Shown: positions 8,540 to 18,565 of the stretch, piece after piece
Layout of the letters: each line of letters starts with the position of its first letter
How positions within the stretch are numbered: the stretch's first letter is position 1
DNA from: Chara braunii
Taxonomy: Eukaryota; Streptophyta; Charophyceae; Charales; Characeae
DNA length: 32,948 nt
Assembly (NCBI GenBank): GCA_003427395.1
Contig: BFEA01000534.1
Coordinates: 156,831-189,778, forward strand
Reading direction: 5' to 3'
The notes under the pieces: generated by a model
The model's input: only the letters and a program-made list of their open reading frames with translations
What the model was told of the DNA's origin: nothing
Databases searched by the model: none
Position numbers and translations under genes: made by a program

Positions 8540-10150
8540 TTTTGTCAGTTTGTGATTCACGATACCACCTTGGAGGATAGCAGTGCATCTTGGGTTGAGG
8601 ATGCGTCTGTTAGCGACTTGAATACTCGGCAAGCGTGTTGAAGTTTGAATTGAAACTAGTTGCATATCCCAGTCTGAGTCCAAAGTGAAGTGTGGGGGAA
8701 GTAGGAAAACAGATCGATTCTAGTTCATTGAGGCTTCAGACAAAAGGCAATAAGTATAAATGACATTATGAAGTTCTTTCAAAGATTCTCTATTGTTTGA
8801 GCATGTTACGTCGTCCGCGATCGCGCTATATTTCAGATGGAAGATGGGAGATAGTCTAAGGCCAGTGATGGCGTCATTGTACCTAATATTTTCTAGTAGG
8901 GTCTCTAGCTGTAATACAAATGAAAGAGGGGCCAAAGGCAACCCTGTCTAAGTGATCGAGTCAATGGAAACTCATATGACAACCTACCATTAACATTTAC
9001 TATAGTTGTTGCTTTAAAGTACATTTCATGAATCCGTGTACAGAAGGAAGATCCAAAATTCATTCGTTCCAACATCGTGGCTACAAACGTTTATCCGAAT
9101 TTGTCGTACGGTTTTTCCATGTCTAGTAGCATTACAACAACTTCGTTTTTTTTTTTGCTGATGATTTTGAACATTTTGACAATTGTTATTATGTTCTCGA
9201 ATACCGACTTTCCTTAGATAAAAGTTTCTTGTTTGTTTCTAATTAATTGAGGTAGATACTTCACTAATCTCAAGGATAATGTTTTTGTCAGAATTTTATA
9301 TACTACGTTAAGTAGAGAGATGGGTGTCAATTTGCATACATCTCGTTTGTCTCCCTTCTTATACAGCAAGTTGATCACGCCTTTTACCCAACTGGACAGT
9401 AATTGTTTACCTTGGAGAAGGTTATTATGTACTTGTATGAGAAAGACTGCTCGGAGGAAATTATATCAGTGTTTTTTTTGTTGTGCCAAGAGCAACCGAC
9501 AAAGGTAAATAACAACGATTTCGTTAAAACGGACATTTTATATTTTTTGAACGAAATTAAAACCCACTTATTTGGCCTTGAAAATATCACCGTTTTCGAT
9601 CCTTAGGATGCCTATTAGATGTATCCGAACTTCAATTAAGTCCAAATGAACCCTCATGAGGCAAACGATGATATGTTTGGCCTAAATAAGTAGGTTTCAA
9701 TTTTGTTAAAAATAAATAAAATGTCAATTTTGACGAAATCGCAATTAAATGTCCAATGATTACCACTAAAAAGAAACACTCAGACTTTTACCTTTGTTCT
9801 AGACGGTTGCGCCCTCGTTGTTTTGGTCTACCTTCTATGTCTATTCTCGGCAGTCATTGACGACCAGACTAACGTGGCTTAAGCTAATCGGACACCACCA
9901 TTTTTCCTTTCAATGAAACCGACGCAAAATGGTTATCTCATACCTACGTTCTAACAAACGAGAGTTAACTTGTGCCCTGCTGTCTCCCACTTTTTTCCAG
10001 TCAACAATCAATATTAGCCTAATGTTCAACTTGATCAACTGCTCTTGTTGGGGTATCTTAATTTTTTCTCCCCTAAATATTGAATCATTTCTTATCTGGC
10101 AGATTACGTGGGTCACATATCTTCATTTTTCCATCGTAGATGGTAGTATA
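8540..10150 (-). pseudogene. LINE (non-LTR retrotransposon) reverse transcriptase relic, inverted 5' part
   Basis: On the minus strand the reverse-transcriptase blocks appear in canonical order. They are GVINLLYKKGD and LTPISLLNVVYKILTK (about 9258-9390), LLDMEKPYDKFG at the catalytic A block (about 9096-9131), RQGC then PLAPLSFVLQLE (about 8886-8951), and SAIADDVT at the catalytic YADD position (about 8806-8830). NRSVFLLPPHFTLDSDW follows just below 8720. A linker-like segment (DWKKVGDSR) lies at 9910-10116. At least two TAA codons and a one-base deletion (between GC and PL) break the frame. It encoded the polymerase that copies the element's RNA at a nicked genomic target. The 3' part of a LINE follows on the opposite strand at about 10240. 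Confidence 0.8.
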
Positions 10151-10239
10151 TTATACAACATCCAGTCATTGGACCAAGGAAAAAAATATTTTATCATTAC
10201 CGCCGATTGAATCTCAAGGTGGAAATCAATACCTTACCT

Positions 10240-11020
10240 ATCCTTTTTTGTTTTCACTTTGGTTCTTAACGTCGCACTATTTTCGTTATTATAATTCGTA
10301 GGCAAGATGCGGCTACTAGGTAAACAGTTACTTAAGGTTGTTAGAAGAGTAGCAGTCAAGTTCATATGGAAACCTTTTGACAATCTATGTGAGGGGCTTT
10401 ATTTTAAAGGTTGCATTAAAAAATATTTGCGTTTCCCGTAATAAAGGAGGGTTGGACATACTGGACCCGTACAAAATCACTTGATGATGTTGACGCAGTG
10501 GGTCATCAAGGTCTCTTTGTCACAAAAGAAAGATTTGTGCGTCATTCTGGCAAAAAACATCTTAGCGAAAGAGTGACAACTCTCAAGATATGAAAATATT
10601 TGGATATGTTGTATGTTATATTTATTATTAAGAATGAAGTTGAAGTCTCTATTCTGTCAAAGGGTGTTGTATGCGTGGAAGAGAGTGAAGCCAAAACTTT
10701 GGATACAACTAGTAACAAAGGCGGAAGTTTTATAGGACCAACTGTTTGATAACTCATTGATCACCAATGCAAAAGGAAGAATCTTTACTGCTTACACTAA
10801 CAACCAGTCTTTTGGGAGGACATGGATTCAAAGAGGAATACTAAGGGTCAGTGATCCGTGGGATGAAGTTTGTGGTAGGTGGGAAACGGTCCCTTATTTT
10901 AAGAGAAAATTGGGTAGGATTATGAAAGTGGAGAAGAAAAGGAATAAGTTGATTGATGCACTCTCATCTGAATGGGTGGATCTGTTGCGCTCAAAATATG
11001 CGGATCCACTGGGAACTTAG
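10240..11020 (+). pseudogene. LINE ORF2 C-terminal region relic
   Basis: Plus-strand frames give, in order, LLKVVRRVAVKFIWKPFDN (from about 10328), GGLDILDP (10446, shifted frame), WVIKVSLSQKKDLCVILAKN (10499), WKRVKPKLWIQL (10676) and LFDNSLITNAKGR with a following GILRVSD (10740-10850). This is the usual order downstream of the reverse transcriptase in plant LINEs: a tryptophan-rich W-x-W region, a GGL block, then a WKRV/LFDN block. An open 87-codon stretch (10757-11020) is the best preserved part. Stops and one frameshift interrupt it. The homologous region of the element at 17150-20060 contains equivalent blocks. Confidence 0.7.
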
Positions 11021-12049
11021 TAAAGCCACAAGATGCAAACCAAGACCCGCAATTCTGGAAAATTGTTTCCTTACAACTGAACAGCGCTATAAATTTTCAA
11101 GAATAAGTTTAGTTGCATCCACAAAGTTCTACATTGGTAGAGGTGAAGTATGAGGATGACGAGGAAAAAAATAGGTCACAGGAGCGATGACCCAGGTAAG
11201 GGCCAAAGAGGACAGTGATGAAGAAGGAGAATGGTCTTGCGTGATATAGGCAAGTGGAACACCTATTGTCGTCTGGAACTGAACCCGACAATGTGGAGGT
11301 GGCAGAGCTATGAACAATAAATTTCTGTATTTAAACAATATTGAGTATGAGCAGCTTCAAGTCGCCTTGTCGCCAATGGTAGTTGCTACGAAGAAAGGGT
11401 GTCCAGTAACCGACAAAAATGCATTAAAATTTGTGGAATACCTTGACCAAGCCTGAGGAGATTTTAAATTCATCCCATCTAAAAGATTGGTTGCACCTCT
11501 ATAGGAGCTTACCATGCTGGTCATGTCGTCGGCAGTTTGACTAAAGGGAAAAATTATGAATGTGGATCTAAATTGCAAAAGGTGCAAGTGGCCTTGTCAA
11601 CCCACAACATACCTATAGGTAGCTTATCCACTCTCGTGAAGGATTTGGGAATGGTGGAGATAATATTGGGGAGACATCTGCAGCGGAAACCTGGAGTAGG
11701 ATGAGGATTGGATTATCTTTGAGCCATCACTACAACAGTCATAAGGTACGGAAGTCTAGTACTATGCCGCCTTTGTCATAAGAGATGTGATGTTTTCGAT
11801 CATATACTAGGAGGGGAACACAATAGTTTTCAAGTAAAGATTTGCCTCCAGTCAAACTCTAAAAGTAATAATTAAACATAACATAGTTCTAGTGATTACA
11901 AATGACTGGAAAAAAAATAAAAAACTAAAAAAATAAAATAAAGGGGATGGTTTCATTGGGCTAGGAACAAAAAGTTAGCAGAGATTGATGGGGATAGGCT
12001 AGTGTTGGTTGAATGGTTTTGCTCTGCTTCGTTAGGACTTGGGCGCTCA
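11021..12049. other. Unassigned decayed sequence downstream of the LINE
   Basis: No gene is recognised. Plus-strand frames read in pieces (for example EYEQLQVALSPMVVATKKG near 11343) and could be 3' sequence of the LINE. The region after the other plus-strand LINE (20340-20700) has a loosely similar composition. No poly(A) tail marks an end. Confidence 0.35.
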
Positions 12050-12141
12050 AAAATTTCCCACCATGTTGTTTGTGGCAATGCACTGAAAAACATGAATTTT
12101 CGGTTATCTGCCTTATTCGTTTGACTCTGGCGGTTATGGGA
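12050..12141 (+). repeat. Direct repeat of ~95 bp, copy 1
   Basis: AAAATTTCCCACCATGTTG at 12050 recurs as AAAATTTCCCACCACGTTA at 12465. Similarity continues through GGCAATGCAC to a CTGGCGGTTATGGG / ATTGGCGGTAATGCG end. Copies are 415 bp apart in the same orientation. Minus-strand translation is alike in both copies, so an old duplicated coding fragment is possible. Confidence 0.7.
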
Positions 12142-12464
12142 CAACAGTCCTTCCCTCAGCATGCACACACGTGATTAATATGTGGTGTTTTTTTCACTGA
12201 AACTGCTATATTGCCTTGAATCCCTTGATTTTTTTTTTATGTGATATGTATGTGTTTTAGGGTATATCATGTATTCAATTTGGATATATTTGAACCATCA
12301 ACGAAAAGTTGGCGAAAACACCAAATGCGTTGAACGCTTATTTGGATTCGGAAAATATTTTTTTATTAGTGTTTTTTATTTTGTTTTTGCCTTTTTTTTA
12401 ATAATTTTTTTTTTTTTCGTTTTTTTTTTCCCCCTTTTTTAACGAGTCTATATTGTTTGTTTCC

Positions 12465-12561
12465 AAAATTTCCCACCACGTTACTTATGGCAATGCACAA
12501 AAAAAAACACATTGATTTTTTGTCTTTCATTAACCATTTATCAGCATTGGCGGTAATGCGC
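12465..12561 (+). repeat. Direct repeat of ~95 bp, copy 2
   Basis: This is the second copy of the repeat at 12050-12141, with a longer A run inside. The sequence between the copies is T-rich with no recognisable gene. Confidence 0.7.
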
Positions 12562-12765
12562 AGAGCCATAAAATTGTCTACATTCATACTGAGGTCCCAA
12601 TCTTCGACCTCACATACTATGTAGAGAGTTTCATTGGGGATTTTTTTGTCTTCATTTTACTTTCTATTTTACATTTTGGAGAATCTGAACAAAAACTTCG
12701 TGCAACATTTGTTTCACGTTTTTTGCATTTCTTCTAGATTCTTAATTCATAATAATTATTGTGTC

Positions 12766-12796
12766 ACACTATTGAGCTAGCTCAACTCAATAGTGT
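12766..12796. repeat. Inverted repeat with nested palindrome
   Basis: ACACTATTGAG (12766-12776) pairs perfectly with CTCAATAGTGT (12786-12796). The overlapping TTGAGCTAGCTCAA (12772-12785) is itself a perfect 14-bp palindrome. It sits about 240 bp before a dispersed repeat and may mark an element boundary. Confidence 0.75.
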
Positions 12797-13034
12797 AAGT
12801 GGGACATGGCCCCAAGACCACAAATTGTTAAGCTCTTGTACCTTAGAAGTAGGACAAACAACCTCTGAGCTAAGTGGGGCTAGCACAAAGTCCTGAAAGT
12901 TATGCCTATAAACTAAGTTTGATGGTGACTCTAGTACAAGGTATCCGGGCGTAATATTGAGTTCCCCGACCTCTATTTGGATTTGAAAAGTAAGATATGA
13001 ATTATGAGGGGGGAGGAAAATCAAATATTTTTGA

Positions 13035-13190
13035 ACTTCTCATCTTGATGCCACTACCAAACTTACAATTCCAACGAACCTTTATATCTGAAACTATCCT
13101 ACTAGTAAATGCAAATTATCCTATTGTCTCAACTATTACCTCTCTCCTATATTATCACTTGCACAGACCTATAATGGTCTGACACCGACT
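13035..13190 (+). repeat. Dispersed repeat of ~155 bp, copy 1
   Basis: It aligns with 21412-21565 in the same orientation. Shared landmarks are CCAACGAACC / TCAACGAACC, AAACTATCCT, CATATTGTCTCAA-like, TTACCTC and TTGCACAGACCTATAATG / CTGCACAAGCTTATAATG. The copies are too short and too diverged to call LTRs of one element. Confidence 0.75.
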
Positions 13191-13281
13191 GATCAAAACT
13201 TTTGACGACCCGTATTGCACGCCAAACCATGCTCTGCAGCTTCCTCCCTCGACGCCAAAACCATGCAAGCAGACTGTTATC

Positions 13282-13284
<3 letters not shown>

Positions 13285-13352
<68 letters not shown>
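13285..13352. repeat. (TC)34 microsatellite
   Basis: A 68-bp perfect TC run, followed by a short GTATACACACACAC stretch. It lies 270 bp before two (GA)n runs of almost the same length on the same strand, so the tracts are complementary to each other. Confidence 0.97.
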
Positions 13353-13355
<3 letters not shown>

Positions 13356-13461
13356 TACACACACACACCTTGTATGAAGAGTCGTTGACTACTTGCGGAT
13401 GGAACCAGCAGGGCGAAGTGCGGCGAATACAGCATGCACGAGCTATGGTGGCAGCAACGAC

Positions 13462-13613
13462 GCAGCATCCATGAATCACATACGTTGACAAATTATAGTT
13501 GTCTCGAAGATAGAAGTTTGCGGAATACACATGATTGCGAGTTGGCGGGTGCATTGCCACTCAAGGATTGTATGGTGAATGGCGAGCAAGTTCGCAGCAG
13601 GAATCCTCGCACT

Positions 13614-13697
<84 letters not shown>

Positions 13698-13855
13698 AAA
13701 AANGCAGCATCCATGAATCACATACGTTGACAAATTATAGTTGTCTCGAAGATAGAAGTTTGCGGAATACACATGATTGCGAGTTGGCGGGTGCATTGAC
13801 ACTCAAAGATTGTATGGTGAATGGCGAGCAAGTTCGCGGGAGGGATCCTCGCACT

Positions 13856-13937
<82 letters not shown>

Positions 13938-13944
13938 AAAAAAA
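13462..13944 (+). repeat. 241-bp tandem duplication joined by a single N
   Basis: Copy 1 is 13462-13702 and copy 2 is 13704-13944, with one ambiguous base (N) at 13703 exactly between them. The first 159 bp of the copies differ at only about five positions. Each then has a GA run (72 bp at 13621-13692; 70 bp at 13863-13932) and a short A run (10 and 12). A join at exactly one N suggests two overlapping allelic contig ends rather than a real duplication. Confidence 0.9.
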
Positions 13945-14290
13945 TGTAGAAAACCTACCGTTGCCCATGCTACAAGAGAAACGCAGGCAGGAAGGGAGGA
14001 TGATGGCGATGACGTTGTTTGGCCGTTCGAATGGAGGACACAACACAGTTGAGAAGACAAAGCACGTTTTATTTTTTTTAATTCACTTTCTTACTCTAAT
14101 ATCGCACTACAATGTGCAGTTTCCTCACACAGACACTCGCGTTTTTCCATTTGGCAGGCTTAATTTTATTTGTTTGTTTTTTATCCCCGCAATGTGATTG
14201 CCACGAATAAAACTTGGCCCGCAACGCCCTTGCCCACCAAAGCCTTCCACCATGCGGTGGTGCAACGCTATGGTCCAAGCCGCAGAGCTT

Positions 14291-14745
14291 TGGCCCTCGG
14301 AAACGTTAGTCCCAAATGAAAAATTGGGACTCTGGCCCGCCAATCGCGGACCTCCGGAAAAGCCGTCCGAACTCACATGGTGGCCACTTTCCTGGTGGCG
14401 GGTAGAGTGGTGGTTTAAATAACGACTCGTTCGTATTTACGACTCCCTCTCGTTCTTCCCTCGACCCCACTTCTTCTCTTTCGTTTGCTTGATTGCGAAT
14501 ATTGCAGACTTAGCCAGCCTTGGCCCTCATAAATGTTAGTCCCAAATGAAAAATTGAGACTCTGGCCTGCTAGTCGCCGACCTTCGAAAAAGTCGTCCGA
14601 ACTCATACGGTGGCCACTTTCCGGGTGTCGGGTAGAGTGGTGGTTTAAATGACGACTCGTTTGTATTTACGACTCCTTCTCATTTTTCCCTCGACCCTAC
14701 TTCCTCCCTTTCGTTTGCCCGATTTTGAATAGTGCAGACTTAGCC
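14291..14745 (+). repeat. 230-bp tandem pair
   Basis: TGGCCCTC starts at 14291 and 14521, TGGTTTAAAT at 14411 and 14641, and CAGACTTAGCC at 14505 and 14735, all 230 bp apart. Copy 1 also has a perfect hairpin (AGTCCCAA 14308-14315 with TTGGGACT 14324-14331), imperfect in copy 2. On the minus strand both copies read LAGQS(P/L)NFSFGTN, a residue-level similarity that may reflect old coding sequence of a mobile element. I cannot name it. Confidence 0.85.
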
Positions 14746-15600
14746 ATTGATCATTCCGCCCGTTAACTCCTTGCCGTCTCTTTGATAGCACGACCATACG
14801 TGCACTCCCCAGGGTAAGCACTTCAATCACTCGTCACCCCTTGCCCCTTATCTTGCCTCCGACTACGCTCAATATAGCTCCCGATGAGACCGATCGAGTT
14901 CCCAATCGGGTTACTACTGAATTGCAATCAGACAAACATACGGGAATGAGCCACCCATACCAGCAAGGAAATGTGCCTCGAGTCGAATGAGTCACTGATT
15001 GAACACCACCAAGAGGGAGGCCACAAACATGACTTCTAACACACTGATAACACAAAGATGGTGAACAAACACTGCCAACGAGGGGCATGACGATCGACAC
15101 AGAGTCATGATGAACAATATCGTAACCCTGACCGCAGCGAGAAGTAACACAATCACGCTAATGGTGAAGCAAGCAGCCTAGCCAATAAAATGAGGATGAG
15201 GACCATAACGATGAACAACAAGATGACCAAATTGTGGTCACGAACGACCAATCAACATGGTTACAATGTTGTGAGTGGTATGGTCATGCTCCGGTACTCA
15301 ACACGTGTATAAATCGAGACAATGTTTTTCCCAAGACGCTGGTTAGGTGCATTGGCACTTCCGTTAATCTACATCTTCCCTGCGCGTAACATTTGTTGCT
15401 TGCAGTGCACGAACCTTTCATTGTGCTTGAAATATGAGCACGCTATCTATCGCATCCACTACAACCAAGAACCTCACCTTTGTCTTCCAATTTACTCGAT
15501 CCCATAAAGAATCGAGTAGATCCCACACTCTGCGCTCCTCCTCGTTTCCACTGTTGTAGTCGATCCTGAACTCACCAAACGATTCTACAACACTTTGTTT
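14746..15600. other. Gene-free stretch
   Basis: No gene is supported. An ACACGTGT G-box (15301-15308) overlaps a TATAAA (15308-15313), and a 61-codon ATG frame starts at 15322. The TATA element is too close to that ATG for a normal transcript, and the peptide matches nothing I recognise. Confidence 0.4.
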
Positions 15601-15635
15601 TTCAAGGAGCGTTTATAAAAAAAAAAAACAAAGAA

Positions 15636-15728
15636 AATTTGCTTCCAATTTATATGTATCATCCCAGTGCGGAGGCCATGCTACTCTTATCTGTATCATT
15701 TTAGTTTTAACAGATGTCCCGAAGGATT
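15636..15728 (-). pseudogene. Full-length but diverged U6 snRNA pseudogene
   Basis: Reading the minus strand, all landmarks of U6 appear in order. They are a diverged 5' stem (TCCTTCGGGACATCTG at about 15712-15727), GATACAGATAAGAGTAGCAT at the ACAGAGA box region, GGCCTCCGCACTGGGATGAT in the central domain, and AAATT at the 3' end, followed by a T-rich run (complement of 15609-15625). Substitutions hit positions that are normally invariant (ACAGATA for ACAGAGA; GCACTGGGATG for GCGCAAGGATG), so it is not a working snRNA. I saw no convincing plant-type USE and correctly spaced TATA box upstream. Confidence 0.75.
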
Positions 15729-17149
15729 AAAACCAAGGAGGAATCTAACTGACCAGCCCCAGGTAACTCGAATCTATAATATTTTACTTATCTATGTCAA
15801 GTGGAGCTTGAACTTAGATCTATATTTCAGCAGTTCACGGGTGGACCAAATAGGCTAGGCCCACCAATTCCACTGTCGGTTGTAGTATCGGTATTGGCTG
15901 CGTCCAAAAAACAAAACGAGACTAAGTAAAAATTAAATTAAATTAAATAATAAGGAGAAAAAAAAAGGAGGGGAAGGAAAGAAGAAGGGGTCGTTGAAAC
16001 CCTCTTTGGTCCTGCCAATTTCTCGTCGGACCCTCAACCCCTCGGTTTCCTTCAAGTTGCTTCATCGCTCCTTCTTCGCCGGTCGCTGGCCTCGATCCCC
16101 TTACCTCCAAGTCGAGAGTTAAATGTCGTACCCAACAGGGCTAAGCCCAAGTTTGAATACAGCTCGGACAAACTTCCATATAAATGACTTTTGCGTCATA
16201 TGTGGCCTACCAAAACACCCCAAGGCCACACCTTGGTCTACCAGTCTAACTTACGACCGCCGAACCACAATACCCACCACGTGAAGGGTCCGATTCTGTT
16301 CGTAGTTGCTGCACGCACCATCCATCACGCCAAAGTCTTACCGTCATCGTTGCTGGCCTTCGTTTACGCACACCCTCGTCAAAAACTACGGGCACCTCTC
16401 ACTGGCGAGCAAACATAGCAAGCATCCGATTGGCATATGAACTACGTAAACTCCAAGATTGTCTCAGATAAAATCCAAGGTAACCATGTCTAAAATGTGT
16501 CACCAGTAGCCCGACCTGACGCCGGTCATGGCAAGGCACACGCCACAAATAGACATATCAAAATGAAAAGACCGCTTAAGTCCCTATTTAATCAAAGATA
16601 ATTATAAAATTAAAAAAAAAACTTGGACAAAAAAAGTTGGTTCTCTCTGCATAAAAAATCATGCACGCCTCAATTTTGCGCATCCCACCCACTTTCTACC
16701 ATACTGAAACGTTCAACCATGCTTTCGACAGTCGAAAGTTTGGTCGCACGCTTCTTAATTTTCAAATTTTTCACTCAAATCATATTTTTGTCACTTGCAA
16801 AAACCAAGGCGGATACCCTTGTAAAGATATCTGTGCCGACATCACTCTTCCACCTTAACACAAAACTACTGAAAGATAAGGGTACTACTGATTGGGTGCA
16901 TAACCAAATATTCCTATGGGTGAACACCAAGAACTTGTGTGAGGGTGAAAAATAATGAACTTGAATAGACCTCAACGTGGTTAGGGCCGCCCTTTATACC
17001 TTTTCTATGATAAAGGCAGCCTCAAGGGCATGGAATGATAAAAATTGAGACAAAAAATTGAGAAGGAAGAACGCTTAATGAGAACCGATCAGTTTGCAAA
17101 CTTTTATTAGTCTAACATGAGAAAAATTGTCATGTAAGAACTAAAGATT
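15729..17149. other. Unassigned sequence upstream of a LINE
   Basis: No gene is recognised. Frames at 16191-16418 and 16623-16955 begin at TTG, not ATG, and have no recognisable domain. The right part (after about 17000) may already be decayed 5' sequence of the LINE that follows. Confidence 0.35.
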
Positions 17150-17987
17150 ATGGAGGTTCAAAAATAAACGAATTGGTTAGGCTGGTTTAAGATGCGTTGT
17201 ATAGTAGATTGTGACAAAATTACTAAACTAACATTTAGGTTTTTACTTATGAGTCAAATCAAACAACCAGTACCTCCTAAAAGTGTTCGGCGTTAACAGG
17301 CGTGGCTTTTGGGATGAACGGGCCTGGGCCGGTAGGCCCGATTCAACCAAGTGGAAACGGCACGATTTTCACTTTTGGTTGACCGTTAACGTGGAATACT
17401 TTTTGGAGGTACTGGTGGCTTAAGCCTCTAATCAAAGAATTTTCCCACTCGTTTGTCATTGACGGTCATGGTGCTAAGGATTCACCCATAATGTGTCATT
17501 TTGCTTTTGACTATTTCAGTGACATAACAGTAACACATAGGCTGTTTGATTCTTTTGGCTCAGATTTGTCATCCACCTCCTCATTTTAGGACTGTACCAC
17601 CATTTGTATCCCAAGGGGGGTGAGGGATTTGTTGGAAGGCATATTTTCACTCACTGAACTAACACACGTAGTTAGACGTATGGCCCTAGGAAAGTGTTCG
17701 GGGCTAGACGAGTTCTTAGTGGAGTTTTATTTTTAATGTTGGAAGTCCTTTGGACTTTGTTTGTGCGATTTTTATAACACCTCCATCGACAGGGGTTCCC
17801 TTCAAAAAGTTGCTTGGAAAGGGTAATATCTCTTCTATATGAAAGATGATCAATCATAAGTTAGCAACTATAAACCTATTTCAATATTAAATGTTGCTTA
17901 CAAGACACTGGTAAAGGCACACGTCATTAATGTGGTTGAGCCGCTGATATCTATAGTTGGTCAAGAGTAAGGTGACTTTGCCGAAGG
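17150..17987 (+). pseudogene. LINE ORF2 relic, linker and N-terminal reverse-transcriptase part
   Basis: Plus-strand translation gives a linker with VDCDKITKLTFRFLLMSQIK (about 17190-17265). After a small palindromic element it continues with FVIDGHGAKDSPIMCHFAFD (about 17450), LEGIFSLTELTHVVRRMALG (17630-17690), KCSGLDEFLVEFY and the reverse-transcriptase NYKPISILNVAYKTLVKAHV block (17868-17927). The frame is nearly constant, with several TAA codons. At 17987 it stops inside DFAEG, where a MITE is inserted. Confidence 0.8.
17266..17416. mobile_element. 151-bp palindromic element with three stems, inside the LINE
   Basis: The left arm (17266-17297, starting ACCAGTACCTCC and ending GCGTTAAC) and right arm (17385-17416, starting GTTAAC and ending GGAGGTACTGGT) pair at 28 of 32 positions. 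Between them are two further hairpins: CGGGCCT/AGGCCCG (about 17318-17339) and TCAACCAAGTG with CACTTTTGGTTGA (about 17343-17384). No clear target-site duplication. It separates two parts of the LINE linker, so it looks like an insertion. Confidence 0.65.
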
Positions 17988-18565
17988 TACAATAGAAAAA
18001 TTTTCCAGAATTAAATAAATCATTCTAGAGTAAAATTACATTCTAAATTTCAAAATTTCATTCCATCTTAAAACATATCATTCCAATTTTAAAATTTTTC
18101 GTCTTACTTGAAAACTTTCCTTCAAAGAATGAGGTATCCCTTCTTATTTGAACTGCATGCTAGAGATGGAATGAAAGTCTGGATGAGTTCATGAAATATT
18201 TTAATTGGACTTACATTCTAAGTAAGGATTTTCAATCATAAATAGGTTAATCCAATCTAAATTAAACGATATTTGTTGTAGTAGAATGAAAGTCTAATTA
18301 AATCCAATCTAAATTAGACGATATTTGTTGTAGTAGAATGAAAGTCTAATTAAAACATTTCATAAACTCGTCCAGCCTTTCATTCCATCTTGAACAAATA
18401 GATGTAGTTGGAAGGAAAAACTCATATTTAGACGGGAACTTCTCAAATTAAATTGAAAATTTTAGAATTTGACAAATATTGGAATGATAATTGATAAATA
18501 TGAAGGATTTTTTTTTATGGAATGTTTTTTCAACTTTCATTTCTCATGGGATTTTTTCTGTTGTA
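17988..18565. mobile_element. 574-bp MITE with long inverted repeats and TA target duplication
   Basis: The element is 17990-18563, flanked by TA at 17988-17989 and TA at 18564-18565. Left end CAATAGAAAAA; complement of right end CAACAGAAAAA. Arms of about 223 bp (17990-18212 and 18341-18563) match along their length. They are best at the inner end, where AGATGGAATGAAAG and CTGGA(T/C)GAGTT(C/T)ATGAAAT recur inverted. The centre holds a 52-bp tandem pair (18249-18300, 18301-18352). A TA duplication and no coding capacity fit a Tc1/mariner-mobilised (Stowaway-like) MITE. It interrupts the LINE reverse transcriptase between codons for EG and RTTF. Confidence 0.85.

Noticed and set aside
13147-14197. 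Long frames with (RE)n or (SL)n over the GA/TC tracts
   Set aside because: Translations of dinucleotide repeats; one even runs through the N.
15301-15507. G-box plus TATA followed by a 61-codon ATG frame
   Set aside because: TATA lies only 9 bp from the ATG, the peptide has no recognisable features, and no further exons are evident.
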